Shown: positions 19,079-28,071, numbered from the stretch's first letter. The stretch is 64,000 bases of DNA from Deinococcus hopiensis KR-140 (GCF_900176165.1 NZ_FWWU01000004.1:310001-374000), one strand, 5' to 3'. Made by a program: numbers and translations. The notes: generated by a model from the sequence alone, not told the origin.

Positions 19079-19285
19079 TCAGGCCGCTGTGGAGGGCGCG
19101 TGCTGCTGGGGCAGCGCCTCGCGCGTCACGGTCACGCGCCCCCGCAGGTACAGGGCGTCCATCACGGCCCGGCCGAAGATCCGCTCGAAGATCAGGGCGC
19201 TCCATTCGAGCGTTCCCGCGGGCGAGGTAACAAGCAGGGTATCGAGCGTTCCGGGCTTCCAGCGCACGTTCAGAATCTCGGTCAT
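19079..19285 (-). CDS. Small protein of unknown function heading the ssu operon
   Basis: A 68-residue protein (MTEILNVRWKPGTLDTLLVT..) with an acceptable ribosome site (GAGGTTCCC before ATG). It is not the molybdopterin-binding SsuF of Pseudomonas, to which I see no similarity. It contains no Cys. Its position between the S-box-like leader and ssuD, with no other gene in between, suggests a role in sulfonate use or flavin supply, but the sequence gives no direct clue. Confidence 0.6.
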   Translation of the reverse strand: MTEILNVRWKPGTLDTLLVTSPAGTLEWSALIFERIFGRAVMDALYLRGRVTVTREALPQQHAPSTAA

Positions 19286-19479
19286 GGGAACCTCGGCCGG
19301 ACGGCGGGACCGGTCAGGCGGGGTGTAGGGCGGGACAACGCTGAAGGGGGGTCACCGTCGGCAACACCGGAAAGCGCTGGAGTCGCGCTACGGAGTGTTC
19401 CTTTCCGGGGAGCCGGGGACAGCCTCGGCTGCTCAGCGACAACAGCACATCGGCCCGGTCGAGGGCGCGAGGTGGTGCG

Positions 19480-19565
19480 GCGTAAACAGTGGGTTCCTCG
19501 TCATGTGGCTCCTGGTCGCTGCGGCGTCATGGGGCCTAAGCCCTCGGCCGCTCTGGAAGGGAAGT
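19480..19565 (-). ncRNA. S-box (SAM-I) riboswitch-like leader, apparently shortened
   Basis: On the minus strand the order is AGAG (19551-19554), a CGGC arm, GAGGGCTTAGGCCCC, ATGAC, a GCCG arm, then GCGACC. This copies the SAM-I aptamer layout: AGAG, P2 stem, GAGGG..GGCCC, ATGA, P2 closing, GCAACC. It lies between a good promoter and the ssu genes, a sulfur operon where S-box control makes sense. After GCGACC the expected P3 hairpin and GGTGCCAA segment are not found; GGAGCCACATGACGAGGAA follows directly. So it may be a compact variant or a decayed copy. Confidence 0.45.
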
Positions 19566-19590
19566 GTGAACCCGTTTCTGGGTTGCGTTC

Positions 19591-19619
19591 ACCGTAGATC
19601 AGTTGATGAAACTTGTCAA
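19591..19619 (-). promoter_or_regulatory. Promoter of the ssu operon
   Basis: On the minus strand a perfect -35 TTGACA (19614-19619) is followed by a 17-nt spacer and TACGGT (19591-19596). Transcription would begin near 19584, about 30 nt before the AGAG of the S-box-like leader and some 300 nt before the first ORF, so a long 5' leader is expected. Confidence 0.55.
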
Positions 19620-19621
19620 CT

Positions 19622-19944
19622 ATTACGATAGATGAACCCAGTTCACCTTCTGCACGCCGCGGCGCGTTTCCCCAAAGCGCTGGGCACAGGAAGCGGCTTT
19701 TTTTGTTCGGCTGACACGGCGGCGAAGCGGACTGGCACAGCTGCGCAGGAGAGCAGAGCGAGAGAATTTCGACGAGCAGAATGGGGAAGTAAGGTGGGTG
19801 GCGTACTGTTTCCCTACCCACGCCCGTTGGAGAACTGCTCTAGAGTGCGCCAGGCTCCGTTCGGCGTCGGCCGCAGGCGGTCACCGGGCAGGACGGGGAA
19901 ATCCACGTGCCCGTCCCTCCGAAGCCTGTTTCCCTGGAGAACGT
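19622..19944. other. Intergenic region upstream of the GH16 gene
   Basis: No gene is supported here. An open frame runs into the GH16 gene from 19798, but its first 49 codons look random and the real start is the ATG at 19945. The stretch at 19660-19800 shows no clear repeats or RNA structure that I can support. Confidence 0.4.
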
Positions 19945-20790
19945 ATGCCCCGACTTCCCGCGCTTCCACTCTCCCTCGCCGCCTGCTTGCTGATCTGCCT
20001 CTCCGGTGTGCAGGCCGAGACCTCCCTCCCGTCCTCGCCCGAATGGACGCTTGTCTGGAGCGACGAGTTCACGGGGCGCCAGGGCACGCCGCCCAACCCG
20101 AAGTTCTGGAACCACGACGTCGGCAACCGCGATACGGGGGGATGGGGCAACCGCGAACTGCAGTTTTACACCGCCTCTCCCCGCAACGCCCGCCTCGACG
20201 GTCAGGGCCACCTGGAGATCCGGGCGGAGACGGCGCAGGCAAAGCTCCCCTGCTGGAACGACCAACCCTGCCGCTATACCTCCGCGCGGCTGACCACAAA
20301 GGGCAAGGTCGAGTTTGTGCACGGCAAGATCGAGGCCCGTATCCAGGTGCCGGCGGGCCAGGGTCTGTGGCCGGCGTTCTGGAGCCTGGGCCCGGGAGAG
20401 TGGCCGGACGGCGGCGAGATCGACATCATGGAGTGGGTGGGCCACACGCCGAACCTGGTGTACGGCACCGTCCACGGGCCCGGCTACTCCGACGCGCTGG
20501 GCATCAGCCGGGAAACAGACCTGGGCCACCCCGCATCCGGCAATTACCACACCTACACCTTGATCAAACGCCCTGACGAGATCGTCTGGCTGCTGGACGG
20601 GCGGCCGTACCAGCGCGTCACCCCGGCCAATCTTCCCGCGGGCACCCGCTGGGTCTTTGAACAGCCCTTCTCCCTGCTGCTGAACCTCGCCGTCGGCGGT
20701 ACCTGGCCCGGCACGCCACCCGCCACTACCGTCTTTCCCAGCAGCATGCTCGTCGATTACGTCCGCATCTGGCGGGAAGCTGGAAAATAA
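19945..20790 (+). CDS. Secreted GH16 endo-beta-glucanase (laminarinase-like)
   Basis: A 281-residue glycoside hydrolase family 16 enzyme. Residues 1-25 are a signal peptide. The catalytic signature GEIDIMEWVGH gives the Glu-x-Asp-x-x-Glu triad (nucleophile and acid/base). LVWSDEFTG at the start, GGWGNRELQFYT, and the C-terminal VDYVRIWR are hallmark GH16 stretches. Members hydrolyse beta-1,3 or mixed beta-glucans, agar or carrageenan; the substrate here is unknown. The ATG at 19945 follows TGGAGAACGT. It sits beside O-acetylation genes, so it may trim an exopolysaccharide. Confidence 0.9.
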   Translation: MPRLPALPLSLAACLLICLSGVQAETSLPSSPEWTLVWSDEFTGRQGTPPNPKFWNHDVGNRDTGGWGNRELQFYTASPRNARLDGQGHLEIRAETAQAKLPCWNDQPCRYTSARLTTKGKVEFVHGKIEARIQVPAGQGLWPAFWSLGPGEWPDGGEIDIMEWVGHTPNLVYGTVHGPGYSDALGISRETDLGHPASGNYHTYTLIKRPDEIVWLLDGRPYQRVTPANLPAGTRWVFEQPFSLLLNLAVGGTWPGTPPATTVFPSSMLVDYVRIWREAGK

Positions 20791-20878
20791 CGTGGGGGCG
20801 GGGCACGCGAGCCGCTCTGTTCCGCACAGGACCGGCCCAGGGGCCGAGGGTACACCTGACGTTCCGACTTTTGAGAAG

Positions 20879-20912
20879 GGCACCGAAAAGCTCCCGGTGC
20901 CACGTCCTTTTT
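20879..20912 (+). terminator. Terminator after the GH16 gene
   Basis: A 7-bp stem (GGCACCG at 20879-20885 with CGGTGCC at 20895-20901) is followed by a T-run at 20908-20912. It lies 90 bases past the GH16 stop codon and before the convergent AlgX-like gene. Confidence 0.55.
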
Positions 20913-21015
20913 CCCGCTCCCCTTCGGGTCCGCAGGCCTCCTCGGAAGAGGATGGCGGGTCTGCCCGGTGAAACTCTCGGTCCACGGCCGGCGCCGGCCA
21001 TGGACGAAAACCGGA

Positions 21016-22386
21016 TCAGCCCTTGCAGACTGTCAGGTCCACCTTGCCCGCCGTGTCGGGCAGATCGACGGCCAGGGCGCTGGCGGGAGCGTCGAGTTCG
21101 CCGAAAAACAGCGGGCTCTTCGTGCCCTGGCCCTGGTGGTTGAGGGTCAGGGTGTGGGTACCCGCCGCGTCCGTGATTTTGACGGGTACCGTCCTGAGGG
21201 TGGGGTCCGAGACGCGCACCGAGAAGTAATCGCCCGAGGCGAGGTTCAGCGCTGTGGAGGACTGGCTGGGCAGCACCTCCCTGGCCTGCCCCAGCGGCGC
21301 GGCGCACCCTCCGCGCACGGCGGGAATCAGTTGTGACAGGCCGCCCTTGAAGTCGGCCTCGACGTTCATCTCCCAGATAAGCAGTCTGGGTGGGCTTGTG
21401 CGGAAGTCGTTGGAATAGACCAGTTGCTCCAGCGCGGACCAAGGCCCGCCCCCGCTGACGCTGGCGTTGACCACATCCCGCCCCAGATCGTGGCGCAGGG
21501 AAGCGGCGAACGAATCCTCATCTTGCCGGAAGCTGTTGCTCGTGCCCACCAGCATGACCCGGGGCGTGGTGTCGTCAAGCAGGCCGGGTTCGGCCTTGGG
21601 CGTGCTGATCAACGTCTGGTATTCCTGAACTGGTACGTTCTCGTGGCACAGTTCAGCCACCCGGCCCCCCAGGCTCTGGGTATTGGGCCGCGCCTTCTGG
21701 GTGAGGGTGAACTCCACTGCCGGTACGTCTTTCAGCAGCTCCCGTCCGGCCACATACCCTGCGATCGCCTTGGAGGTCAGGGCCGCCGCCGCCGGGGTCC
21801 AGTGGTGGTCGCGCTCGAAAAAGAAGGGCACGTCGCCCGGCTGCGCCCGGTAGAGGGCCAGCAGGTCCGGCGCGTAGATGCCCGCCTCGCCCAGCATCTG
21901 AACGAAGCGGGCGTACGTCTCGCCCGCCCACTGGGGATCGAGCGTCTTGGGCACCCCGTTGCCCAGGTGCCGGGCCTCAGCGGCGGCCTTGGGCGGCACT
22001 TGCACGATGATTAGCTCGGTGCCCAAAGCGCGCAGGGCGCCAGCAAAGCGCTGCAGGTACGGCTTGGAAGCGGCCGTGTTCGCGTCCCGGTAGCCCCAGT
22101 AGCTCGATTCCCCAAACAGCCAGTCGCCCTCACCCCGGTTGATGATGACCGCCCACAGGTCGTCGTCCTTGTAGTTTTTTGGATCGCGCGCCGCGTCGCA
22201 CACGGCCCAGGCAGGCGGCTGGGCCGGGGCGGGCTGTGACTGAGGCTGTGACTGAGCCGGTGGGGCCTGAACCGGCGGGATCTGGGCAGGTTGGGCCGGC
22301 GTCGCCGGAGCAGTCTGGGCCGGGGCAGTTTGAGCCAGGGCCGACGAGCAGAGGACCAGAAGGCCGCTCAGCAGGATGGTTTTCAT
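21016..22386 (-). CDS. AlgX/AlgJ-like polysaccharide O-acetyltransferase, secreted
   Basis: A 456-residue exported protein of the alginate O-acetyltransferase AlgX/AlgJ group with an SGNH-like fold. A signal peptide (ends CSSALAQ) is followed by a Gln/Pro/Ala-rich linker (about 20-60). The catalytic set is visible: Asp193 and His195 in RDHHWTP, and Ser283 in GTSNS. Such proteins transfer acetyl groups onto a polymer in the periplasm. The ATG at 22386 is chosen over upstream frame extension because it starts the signal peptide. It is divergent from algF-algI-algJ, so the set shares one promoter region. Confidence 0.82.
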   Translation of the reverse strand: MKTILLSGLLVLCSSALAQTAPAQTAPATPAQPAQIPPVQAPPAQSQPQSQPAPAQPPAWAVCDAARDPKNYKDDDLWAVIINRGEGDWLFGESSYWGYRDANTAASKPYLQRFAGALRALGTELIIVQVPPKAAAEARHLGNGVPKTLDPQWAGETYARFVQMLGEAGIYAPDLLALYRAQPGDVPFFFERDHHWTPAAAALTSKAIAGYVAGRELLKDVPAVEFTLTQKARPNTQSLGGRVAELCHENVPVQEYQTLISTPKAEPGLLDDTTPRVMLVGTSNSFRQDEDSFAASLRHDLGRDVVNASVSGGGPWSALEQLVYSNDFRTSPPRLLIWEMNVEADFKGGLSQLIPAVRGGCAAPLGQAREVLPSQSSTALNLASGDYFSVRVSDPTLRTVPVKITDAAGTHTLTLNHQGQGTKSPLFFGELDAPASALAVDLPDTAGKVDLTVCKG

Positions 22387-22596
22387 GGGTGAACCTCGAA
22401 AGGATGGAGAGCAGGGAAAGGAGGCGGAGCGCGTTACTCGGGGCAACTTCTGCGCTTCATCATGGCAGACGGGCAAACCGCGCCAAGCCGCAGATGAGCG
22501 GTCATGCCTGGCAGCGCGACTCGGAGGCAGGCGCAGGTGGGGGCACACCCGGCAGATTCAGATGTTCCAAAGCGTAAGCTACGTTAAAGTGCATGT

Positions 22597-23187
22597 GTGA
22601 AGAACTTTACTCTTTTCGTGGCACTGCTCGGCTCCCTGGCCGCTGCCGAGGACAACGGCCTGTATGATCCCGCTCCCCCCGCCAACAGCGCCTTCGTACG
22701 CGTGATCAACGCCCCAGCTGGAACGCTCGGAGGCAAGGCCGTCACCGCCGACAAGGGGACAGCCAGCGTGTACGTCGTGGTGCCGCAGGGCGAGTTCGAC
22801 GCGAAGGTGGGCGCGGCGGCGGGCAAACTGAAGGTCGAGGCTGGCAAGTTCTACAGCGTGGTGCCCAGCGGGAACCGGCTGGTCCTGCTGACCGATCCGG
22901 CCATGGAAAGCCGCGCCAAGGCCCTGCTGGTCATCTACAACCTCAGCAAGGCCGCCAGCGTGGACCTCAAGACCGCCGACGGCAAGACCACCGTGGTCAA
23001 GGGCGTGAAGGCGGGCGACAGCGGCAACCGGGCCGTGAACGGCGTGACGGTGGACCTCGCCGCCTTTGCTGGCGACAAGGCGCTGGGCACCTTGAAAGGG
23101 GTGAAGCTCGAACGCGGCAACACGTACGCCGTCGTCGTAACAGACGGGGGCGTGACCCTGACCATGGGCAGCACCAAGACCAAGTAA
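22597..23187 (+). CDS. algF: Alginate O-acetylation accessory protein AlgF
   Basis: A 196-residue exported AlgF-family protein. A signal peptide is followed directly by DNGLYDPAPPANSAFVRVIN, the family hallmark. Two beta-sandwich-like repeats follow. In Pseudomonas, AlgF works with AlgI and AlgJ to deliver acetyl groups across the membrane. The start is GTG at 22597. It is first in a three-gene run with algI (16-base gap) and algJ (7-base gap). Confidence 0.85.
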   Translation: MKNFTLFVALLGSLAAAEDNGLYDPAPPANSAFVRVINAPAGTLGGKAVTADKGTASVYVVVPQGEFDAKVGAAAGKLKVEAGKFYSVVPSGNRLVLLTDPAMESRAKALLVIYNLSKAASVDLKTADGKTTVVKGVKAGDSGNRAVNGVTVDLAAFAGDKALGTLKGVKLERGNTYAVVVTDGGVTLTMGSTKTK

Positions 23188-23202
23188 GGCGGACGCTGCT
23201 GC

Positions 23203-24624
23203 ATGGTCTTCAGCTCCAATGTCTTTCTGTTTCTGTTTCTGCCGCTGTTTCTGATCGTCTACTACCTGCTGCCCTTCAAGGGGCGCTCGGCGTGGATCTT
23301 GCTTGGCAGCTACGCGCTTTACTCGTGGTGGCGCATCGATTTCCTGTGGTTGCTGATAGGGATCACGGCGGCAGCCTACGTCTACGGATTGGTGTTGGAC
23401 CGGCAGTCGGACGGCCCGGCGCGACGCCGGACGCTGACCTCTGCCATCGTGCTGAATCTCGGTGCGCTGGCGTACTTCAAGTACGCCAATTTCGGCGTGG
23501 AGAGTTTCAACGCCATCACGCAGACGCTGGGCTTTCACCCTTTTTCCTGGACGCCCGTACTGCTGCCCATCGGACTGTCGTTTTTCATCTTCCACGCCAT
23601 CAGTTACATCGTGGACGTGTACCGCCGGGAAGAGCCGCCCACCCGCAACCTGCTGGACTTCGCCGCTTTTATCGCGCTCTTTCCGCACCTGATCGCGGGG
23701 CCTGTACTGAAGTACAACCTGCTCGCCGATCAATTTCTTCACCGTACGCACAGCGCCGAGCAGTTCAGCGCCGGCGCGACGCGCTTCATGACTGGCTTTG
23801 CCAAGAAGGTCCTGATCGCCGATACCATCGCGCCCCTCGTCACCGCGAGCTTCAGCCAGGCGCAACCGACGATGGCCGACGCGTGGCTGGGGGCCGTGGC
23901 CTATACCCTGCAGCTCTACTTCGACTTCAGTGGATACAGCGACATGGCGATTGGCCTGGCCGCCATGATGGGCTTCAAGTTTCCCGAAAACTTCAACCAC
24001 CCGTACATCAGCCGCTCGATCACCGAGTTCTGGCGGCGCTGGCACATGAGCCTGAGCAGCTGGCTGCGCGAGTACCTGTACATCAGCCTGGGAGGCAACC
24101 GGAAGGGTGAGGGCCGAACCTACCTGAACCTGTGGCTGACGATGGTGCTGGGCGGGCTATGGCACGGGGCGAACTGGACCTTCGTGCTGTGGGGAATGTG
24201 GCACGGCAGCATCCTCGCGGTCGAGCGCCGGATGAAGGAAGCCAGGCTCTGGAAGCCGTCGCCCGCCTGGCTGACCATTCCCGGGACGATGCTGCTGGTG
24301 ATGCTGGGCTGGGTGATGTTCCGCGCCGACAACGTGGCGGATGCCTTCCGGATGTACCGGGGCATGTTCGGTCTGAACGGCCTCGCGCTGAGCGACACGC
24401 TGGCGTGGCAGGTACGTCCCAGCGTGCTGCTCACCATGGGGTTGGCGGGGGCCCTGGTGTACCTCGCGCCGCTGTGGGGCCGACGCGTGGGGGACCCGGG
24501 CAGCACACTCCTGCGGCCCCGGCTCGCGGCGGCAGCCACGGTAGCGCTGCTGCCGCTGTTCGTGCTGGCCGTGCTCAAGCTCTCGGCCCAGAGCTACACG
24601 CCCTTTCTCTACTTTCAGTTCTGA
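23203..24624 (+). CDS. algI: MBOAT membrane acyltransferase AlgI
   Basis: A 473-residue polytopic membrane O-acyltransferase. It opens with MVFSSNVFLFLFLPLFLIVYY-type sequence and has about 11 hydrophobic segments. Conserved MBOAT features are LPIGLSFFIFHAISY, LQLYFDFSGYSDMAIGLA, NFNHPY, FWRRWHMSLSSWLREYLYI and the catalytic His321 in GGLWHGANW. It probably moves acetyl groups from a cytoplasmic donor to AlgJ/AlgX-type partners. It is the centre of the acetylation cassette. Confidence 0.92.
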   Translation: MVFSSNVFLFLFLPLFLIVYYLLPFKGRSAWILLGSYALYSWWRIDFLWLLIGITAAAYVYGLVLDRQSDGPARRRTLTSAIVLNLGALAYFKYANFGVESFNAITQTLGFHPFSWTPVLLPIGLSFFIFHAISYIVDVYRREEPPTRNLLDFAAFIALFPHLIAGPVLKYNLLADQFLHRTHSAEQFSAGATRFMTGFAKKVLIADTIAPLVTASFSQAQPTMADAWLGAVAYTLQLYFDFSGYSDMAIGLAAMMGFKFPENFNHPYISRSITEFWRRWHMSLSSWLREYLYISLGGNRKGEGRTYLNLWLTMVLGGLWHGANWTFVLWGMWHGSILAVERRMKEARLWKPSPAWLTIPGTMLLVMLGWVMFRADNVADAFRMYRGMFGLNGLALSDTLAWQVRPSVLLTMGLAGALVYLAPLWGRRVGDPGSTLLRPRLAAAATVALLPLFVLAVLKLSAQSYTPFLYFQF

Positions 24625-24630
24625 GGTGAC

Positions 24631-25758
24631 ATGACCGATTTCGCGCAGGACACCCTTGGGCTCCGGGCCACCCGTCCCTCCGCCTCCCGCCTGCAGACCT
24701 GGCTTCCCGGCGCATTTTTGCTTACTGTCGTTGCCCTGGGCTCGGGCCTGACGCTGGGCCGTCCCGGGCTCCGTGAGGCCCAACCCGGCAAAAACCTCCT
24801 GACCGGTGAGTGGACCGCCTCCTGGGAGAAGAACCTCGACGCGGGGGTGCTGTGGCGTGATCCCAGTGTGAACCTGTGGGGGGGCCTGAACTACCGCCTG
24901 CTGCACGAGGCCCGCGAGGGCGCGGTGATGGGCCGGGAAGGCTGGCTGTACACCGCCGAGGAATTCCAGACCTCGGCGCAGGACGCGCGGGAGCTGGCGG
25001 CCAAACTCGAGTATGTCCGGCAGGTGCGCGACACGCTGGCGAAGACTGGCACACGGCTCGTGGTGGCCCTCATTCCAGCCAAGGCGCGGGTGTACCCCGA
25101 GTACCTGGGACGCGCGCACATTCCAGCGGTGAAGGAAAACGTATACGCGCAGTTTCGCCAGGAGCTCGAAGACGCGCACATCCCCGTGCCGGATCTGCTC
25201 GCCGCCATGCAGGCCGGGAAGAAGCGCTCCGGCGAGGCCCTGTTTCTGCGTACCGACACCCACTGGACCCCCCAGGGAGCGGCGGTGGCGGCGCAGGCCC
25301 TCGCGCCCACCGTGGAGGCGCTGCGCCTGGACCTGCCTTCAGCCACCTACGCCGTCCAGCCCCAGCCGCCGGCCGCGCGCCGGGGTGATCTGCTGCGCTA
25401 CGTGCCTGTACCGGGTGACGTCGGTCCGGCCCCCGACACGGTACGCGGGCAGTCCTACGTGCGCACCGACGGGGAAGGCGGAAGCCTGCTGGGCGACGAG
25501 GCCATCGCCGTCACGCTGGTGGGCACGAGTTACAGCGCTGACACGCCCGAGAACGTCTGGAAGTTCAGCGGCGCGCTTGCCCACGCGCTCGGCACCGAGG
25601 TGCTGAACGCGGCGCAGGCAGGCAAGGGACCGCTGCTCCCCATGCGCGAGTACCTGGGGGGCCAGGACTACCGGGACGCGCCCCCCAAGGTGGTCATCTG
25701 GGAGATTCCAGAGCGCTTCTTGCGGGTGCCTTACGGTAATACGGCGCGGAAGGAATAA
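24631..25758 (+). CDS. algJ: AlgJ-like O-acetyltransferase
   Basis: A 375-residue membrane-anchored SGNH-like acetyltransferase. One N-terminal membrane segment lies at about 24-43. The catalytic residues are Asp209 and His211 in TDTHWTP and Ser300 in GTSYS. REGWLYTAEEF is typical of AlgJ. The SD AGGTGA precedes ATG. It shares the fold and active site with the divergent AlgX-like protein, so the cassette has two soluble transferases for one MBOAT. No alginate polymerase genes are in the window, so the acetylated polymer is unknown. Confidence 0.85.
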   Translation: MTDFAQDTLGLRATRPSASRLQTWLPGAFLLTVVALGSGLTLGRPGLREAQPGKNLLTGEWTASWEKNLDAGVLWRDPSVNLWGGLNYRLLHEAREGAVMGREGWLYTAEEFQTSAQDARELAAKLEYVRQVRDTLAKTGTRLVVALIPAKARVYPEYLGRAHIPAVKENVYAQFRQELEDAHIPVPDLLAAMQAGKKRSGEALFLRTDTHWTPQGAAVAAQALAPTVEALRLDLPSATYAVQPQPPAARRGDLLRYVPVPGDVGPAPDTVRGQSYVRTDGEGGSLLGDEAIAVTLVGTSYSADTPENVWKFSGALAHALGTEVLNAAQAGKGPLLPMREYLGGQDYRDAPPKVVIWEIPERFLRVPYGNTARKE

Positions 25759-25808
25759 ACGCCCTCCCACCGCAAGCCCCATTCTTCCATGGAGACCGGG
25801 GCCAGAAG

Positions 25809-25845
25809 AAAGTGCCCCAGCCATTGCTAATGGCTGGGGCACTTT
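25809..25845. terminator. Bidirectional terminator, 17-bp stem
   Basis: A perfect 17-bp inverted repeat with a 3-nt loop (AAAGTGCCCCAGCCATT at 25809-25825; complement at 25829-25845). It lies between the convergent algJ and MFS genes and ends in short T-tracts on both strands. Confidence 0.75.
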
Positions 25846-25855
25846 CCCACCGACT

Positions 25856-27325
25856 TCAGACAGGCTGGGGCCGCTCCGCGCCCGCCCCGCTGCCCCCGGC
25901 CCCCGGCTCTCCCCCATGCTCCTGCTCCGCCCGGCGCAGAAACAGGGCCAGCGCGATGGACAGCACCGAGATGGCAGCAGCGACGTGGAAAGCCGACTGC
26001 AAGCCTGCCGTCTGGGCGAGCAAGGGCGCGCTGCCCTCCCGCAGCAGGTCCGCGCTGCGGGCGGTCATCTGGGTAACGAGGAGGGCCGTACCCGCCGCGC
26101 CGGCCACCTGTTGCAGGGTGCTGAGGATGGCGCTGCCGTGGGAGTACAGGTGCATGGGGAGGGGCCCCAGCGAGCTGGTAAAGACCGGCGTGAACAGCAG
26201 GGCCAGCCCCACGCTCAGGACGAGGTGCAGGCCCAGCAGCGCCCACACGGGCGTGTCCGCCGTGATGCCGCCCAGCCCCCACAGCACGGCCGTCATCAGC
26301 GCCGTACCTGTCAGCACCAGTCCCCGCGGGCCTCGCCGGTCATACAGCCGGCCCACACTGGGGGCCAGCAGTCCCATCAGCAGGCCGCCGGGAAGCAGCA
26401 GCAGCCCGGTCTGCAACGAGGACAGGCCGCGAATGTTCTGCAGGTAGATGGGCAGCAAGATTGCGCCGCCGAACAGGGCCATCATGGCGATCATCATGAG
26501 AAGGACGCCGAGGGTGAACATGGGGAAGCGGAAGGCACGCAGGTCCAGCAGGGGCGCGCCGCTGCGTTCAAGATGACGCTGCCGCCACGTGAACAGCGCC
26601 AGGCTGAGCGCCGAGACTGCCAGCGGCCACACCACTGCCGGGCTGCCGAAGCCTCCGGGACCGCTAGCCTGACTCAGGCCGTAGACAATGCCGCCGAAGC
26701 CCAGCGCCGACAGGGGCACCGACGTGAGGTCCAGCGTGATGCGCTGCCCCTCGCCGACGTTTTGCAAGGTGCGCGCTCCATAGGCGAGTGCGGCCAGGGC
26801 GATGGGCAGCACGAACAGAAACATCGCCCGCCACGAGAGCAGCTGCAAGATCAGGCCCGAGAGGGTGGGACCGATGGCCGGGGCCACAGAGATCACGATG
26901 CTGATGTTGCCCATCACCGCGCCGCGCCGCTCGGGCGGCACCAGCGTCAGCACAGTGGTCATGAGGAGGGGCACCATGATGGCCGTGCCCGATGCCTGAA
27001 CGATGCGCGCAGCCAGCAGCACGCCGAATCCCGGCGCGACGCCCGCGAGCAGGGTACCCACGCTGAACAGCGTCATGGCGACGAAAAAGACCGTCCGGGT
27101 GGACAGGCGCTGCAGCAAGAAGCCCGTGGTGGGAATCACCACCGACATCGTGAGCATGAAGGCGGTGGACAGCCACTGCACCGTATTCGCGGCGACGTGC
27201 AGGTCTGTCATCAGGCGCGGCAGGGCCACGTTCATGATCGTCTCGTTGAGGATCACGACGAAGGTGGCGATCAGGAGGATCAGGATGACGGCCCGGTCAT
27301 GTGGGGCGGGGGTGGGTGCGGTCAT
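25856..27325 (-). CDS. DHA2-family MFS multidrug exporter
   Basis: A 489-residue major facilitator with about 14 hydrophobic segments, in the EmrB/QacA drug:H+ antiporter group. The motif NETIMNVALPRLM in the first segment and the antiporter motif ISVAPAIGPTLSGLI (G-x-x-x-G-P-x-x-G) are visible. The C-terminal tail is Gly/Ala/Glu-rich. It follows the DHFR-like gene in the same direction (69-base gap) and both lie under a divergent HxlR regulator, so a drug- or electrophile-inducible unit is likely. The substrate cannot be told from sequence. Confidence 0.88.
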   Translation of the reverse strand: MTAPTPAPHDRAVILILLIATFVVILNETIMNVALPRLMTDLHVAANTVQWLSTAFMLTMSVVIPTTGFLLQRLSTRTVFFVAMTLFSVGTLLAGVAPGFGVLLAARIVQASGTAIMVPLLMTTVLTLVPPERRGAVMGNISIVISVAPAIGPTLSGLILQLLSWRAMFLFVLPIALAALAYGARTLQNVGEGQRITLDLTSVPLSALGFGGIVYGLSQASGPGGFGSPAVVWPLAVSALSLALFTWRQRHLERSGAPLLDLRAFRFPMFTLGVLLMMIAMMALFGGAILLPIYLQNIRGLSSLQTGLLLLPGGLLMGLLAPSVGRLYDRRGPRGLVLTGTALMTAVLWGLGGITADTPVWALLGLHLVLSVGLALLFTPVFTSSLGPLPMHLYSHGSAILSTLQQVAGAAGTALLVTQMTARSADLLREGSAPLLAQTAGLQSAFHVAAAISVLSIALALFLRRAEQEHGGEPGAGGSGAGAERPQPV

Positions 27326-27394
27326 GGAGACCTCCTCGGGTGAGAGCGAAGCCGGGCGGGGAACCAGACCTGAGGGTCAGGGAAAACAGGAAGG

Positions 27395-27982
27395 TCAGGA
27401 GGAGGTCGCCGCTGGGTCTGCCAGCACGTCGTACGAGAGCAGCACCACGCCGCTGGAAAAGGTGCGCGTTTCCCGGAGCGCGAGCCGCGCAGTCAGACCG
27501 TCCCCGAACAGGCGGCGGCCCTGACCCACCACGACGGGATGAACGAGGAGGTCAAGCCCGTCAAGGAGGCCAAGGCGCAGCAGCGACTGGATCAGGGTGA
27601 CGCTCCCGCTGACGTTGATGTTGCGCCCCGGCTGCGCTTTGAGGCGCCCCACTTCTTCCACCATATCGCCGCCCAGCAGCGTGGAGTTCACCCAGTCGGC
27701 TTCCGTCAGGGTGCCTGATACCACGTACTTGGAGATGCCGTTCATCATGGCGGCGGCAGGGTCACCCCTGGGCGCGTTTGCAAAAGCGGCGCGAAAGCCC
27801 TGGTACGTCGCGCGGCCCAGCAGCAGGGCGTCGGCCTGGGCCCCGGACTCCCCGATGTACTGCCCTATTTCAGGCACGAAGTACGGCATGGACCAGCCTG
27901 CCGCCGCAAAGTCATCGGCGGGGCCGGGCCCCTCCACCACACCGTCGAGCGACATAAACAGACCGGCAATGATTTTCCTCAT
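27395..27982 (-). CDS. DHFR/RibD-like reductase domain protein
   Basis: A 195-residue protein of the RibD C-terminal/dihydrofolate reductase-like family. The start MRKIIAGLFMSLDGVVEGP is typical, as are LLLGRATYQGF, INVSGSVTLIQSLLRLGLLDGLDLLVHPVVVGQGRRLF and the closing GVVLLSYDV. These are NADPH-binding proteins of mostly unknown substrate. A strong ribosome site GGAGGACACC precedes ATG at 27982. It is the first gene of the unit with the MFS exporter and is divergent from the HxlR regulator. Confidence 0.85.
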   Translation of the reverse strand: MRKIIAGLFMSLDGVVEGPGPADDFAAAGWSMPYFVPEIGQYIGESGAQADALLLGRATYQGFRAAFANAPRGDPAAAMMNGISKYVVSGTLTEADWVNSTLLGGDMVEEVGRLKAQPGRNINVSGSVTLIQSLLRLGLLDGLDLLVHPVVVGQGRRLFGDGLTARLALRETRTFSSGVVLLSYDVLADPAATSS

Positions 27983-28071
27983 GGTGTCCTCCCTGACAGC
28001 CAGGAACACGGGAAAGCCGTCCGGACCACCATGAGGCCGCCCAGCGCACAAAACCCGTAATCCTTTCGCTG

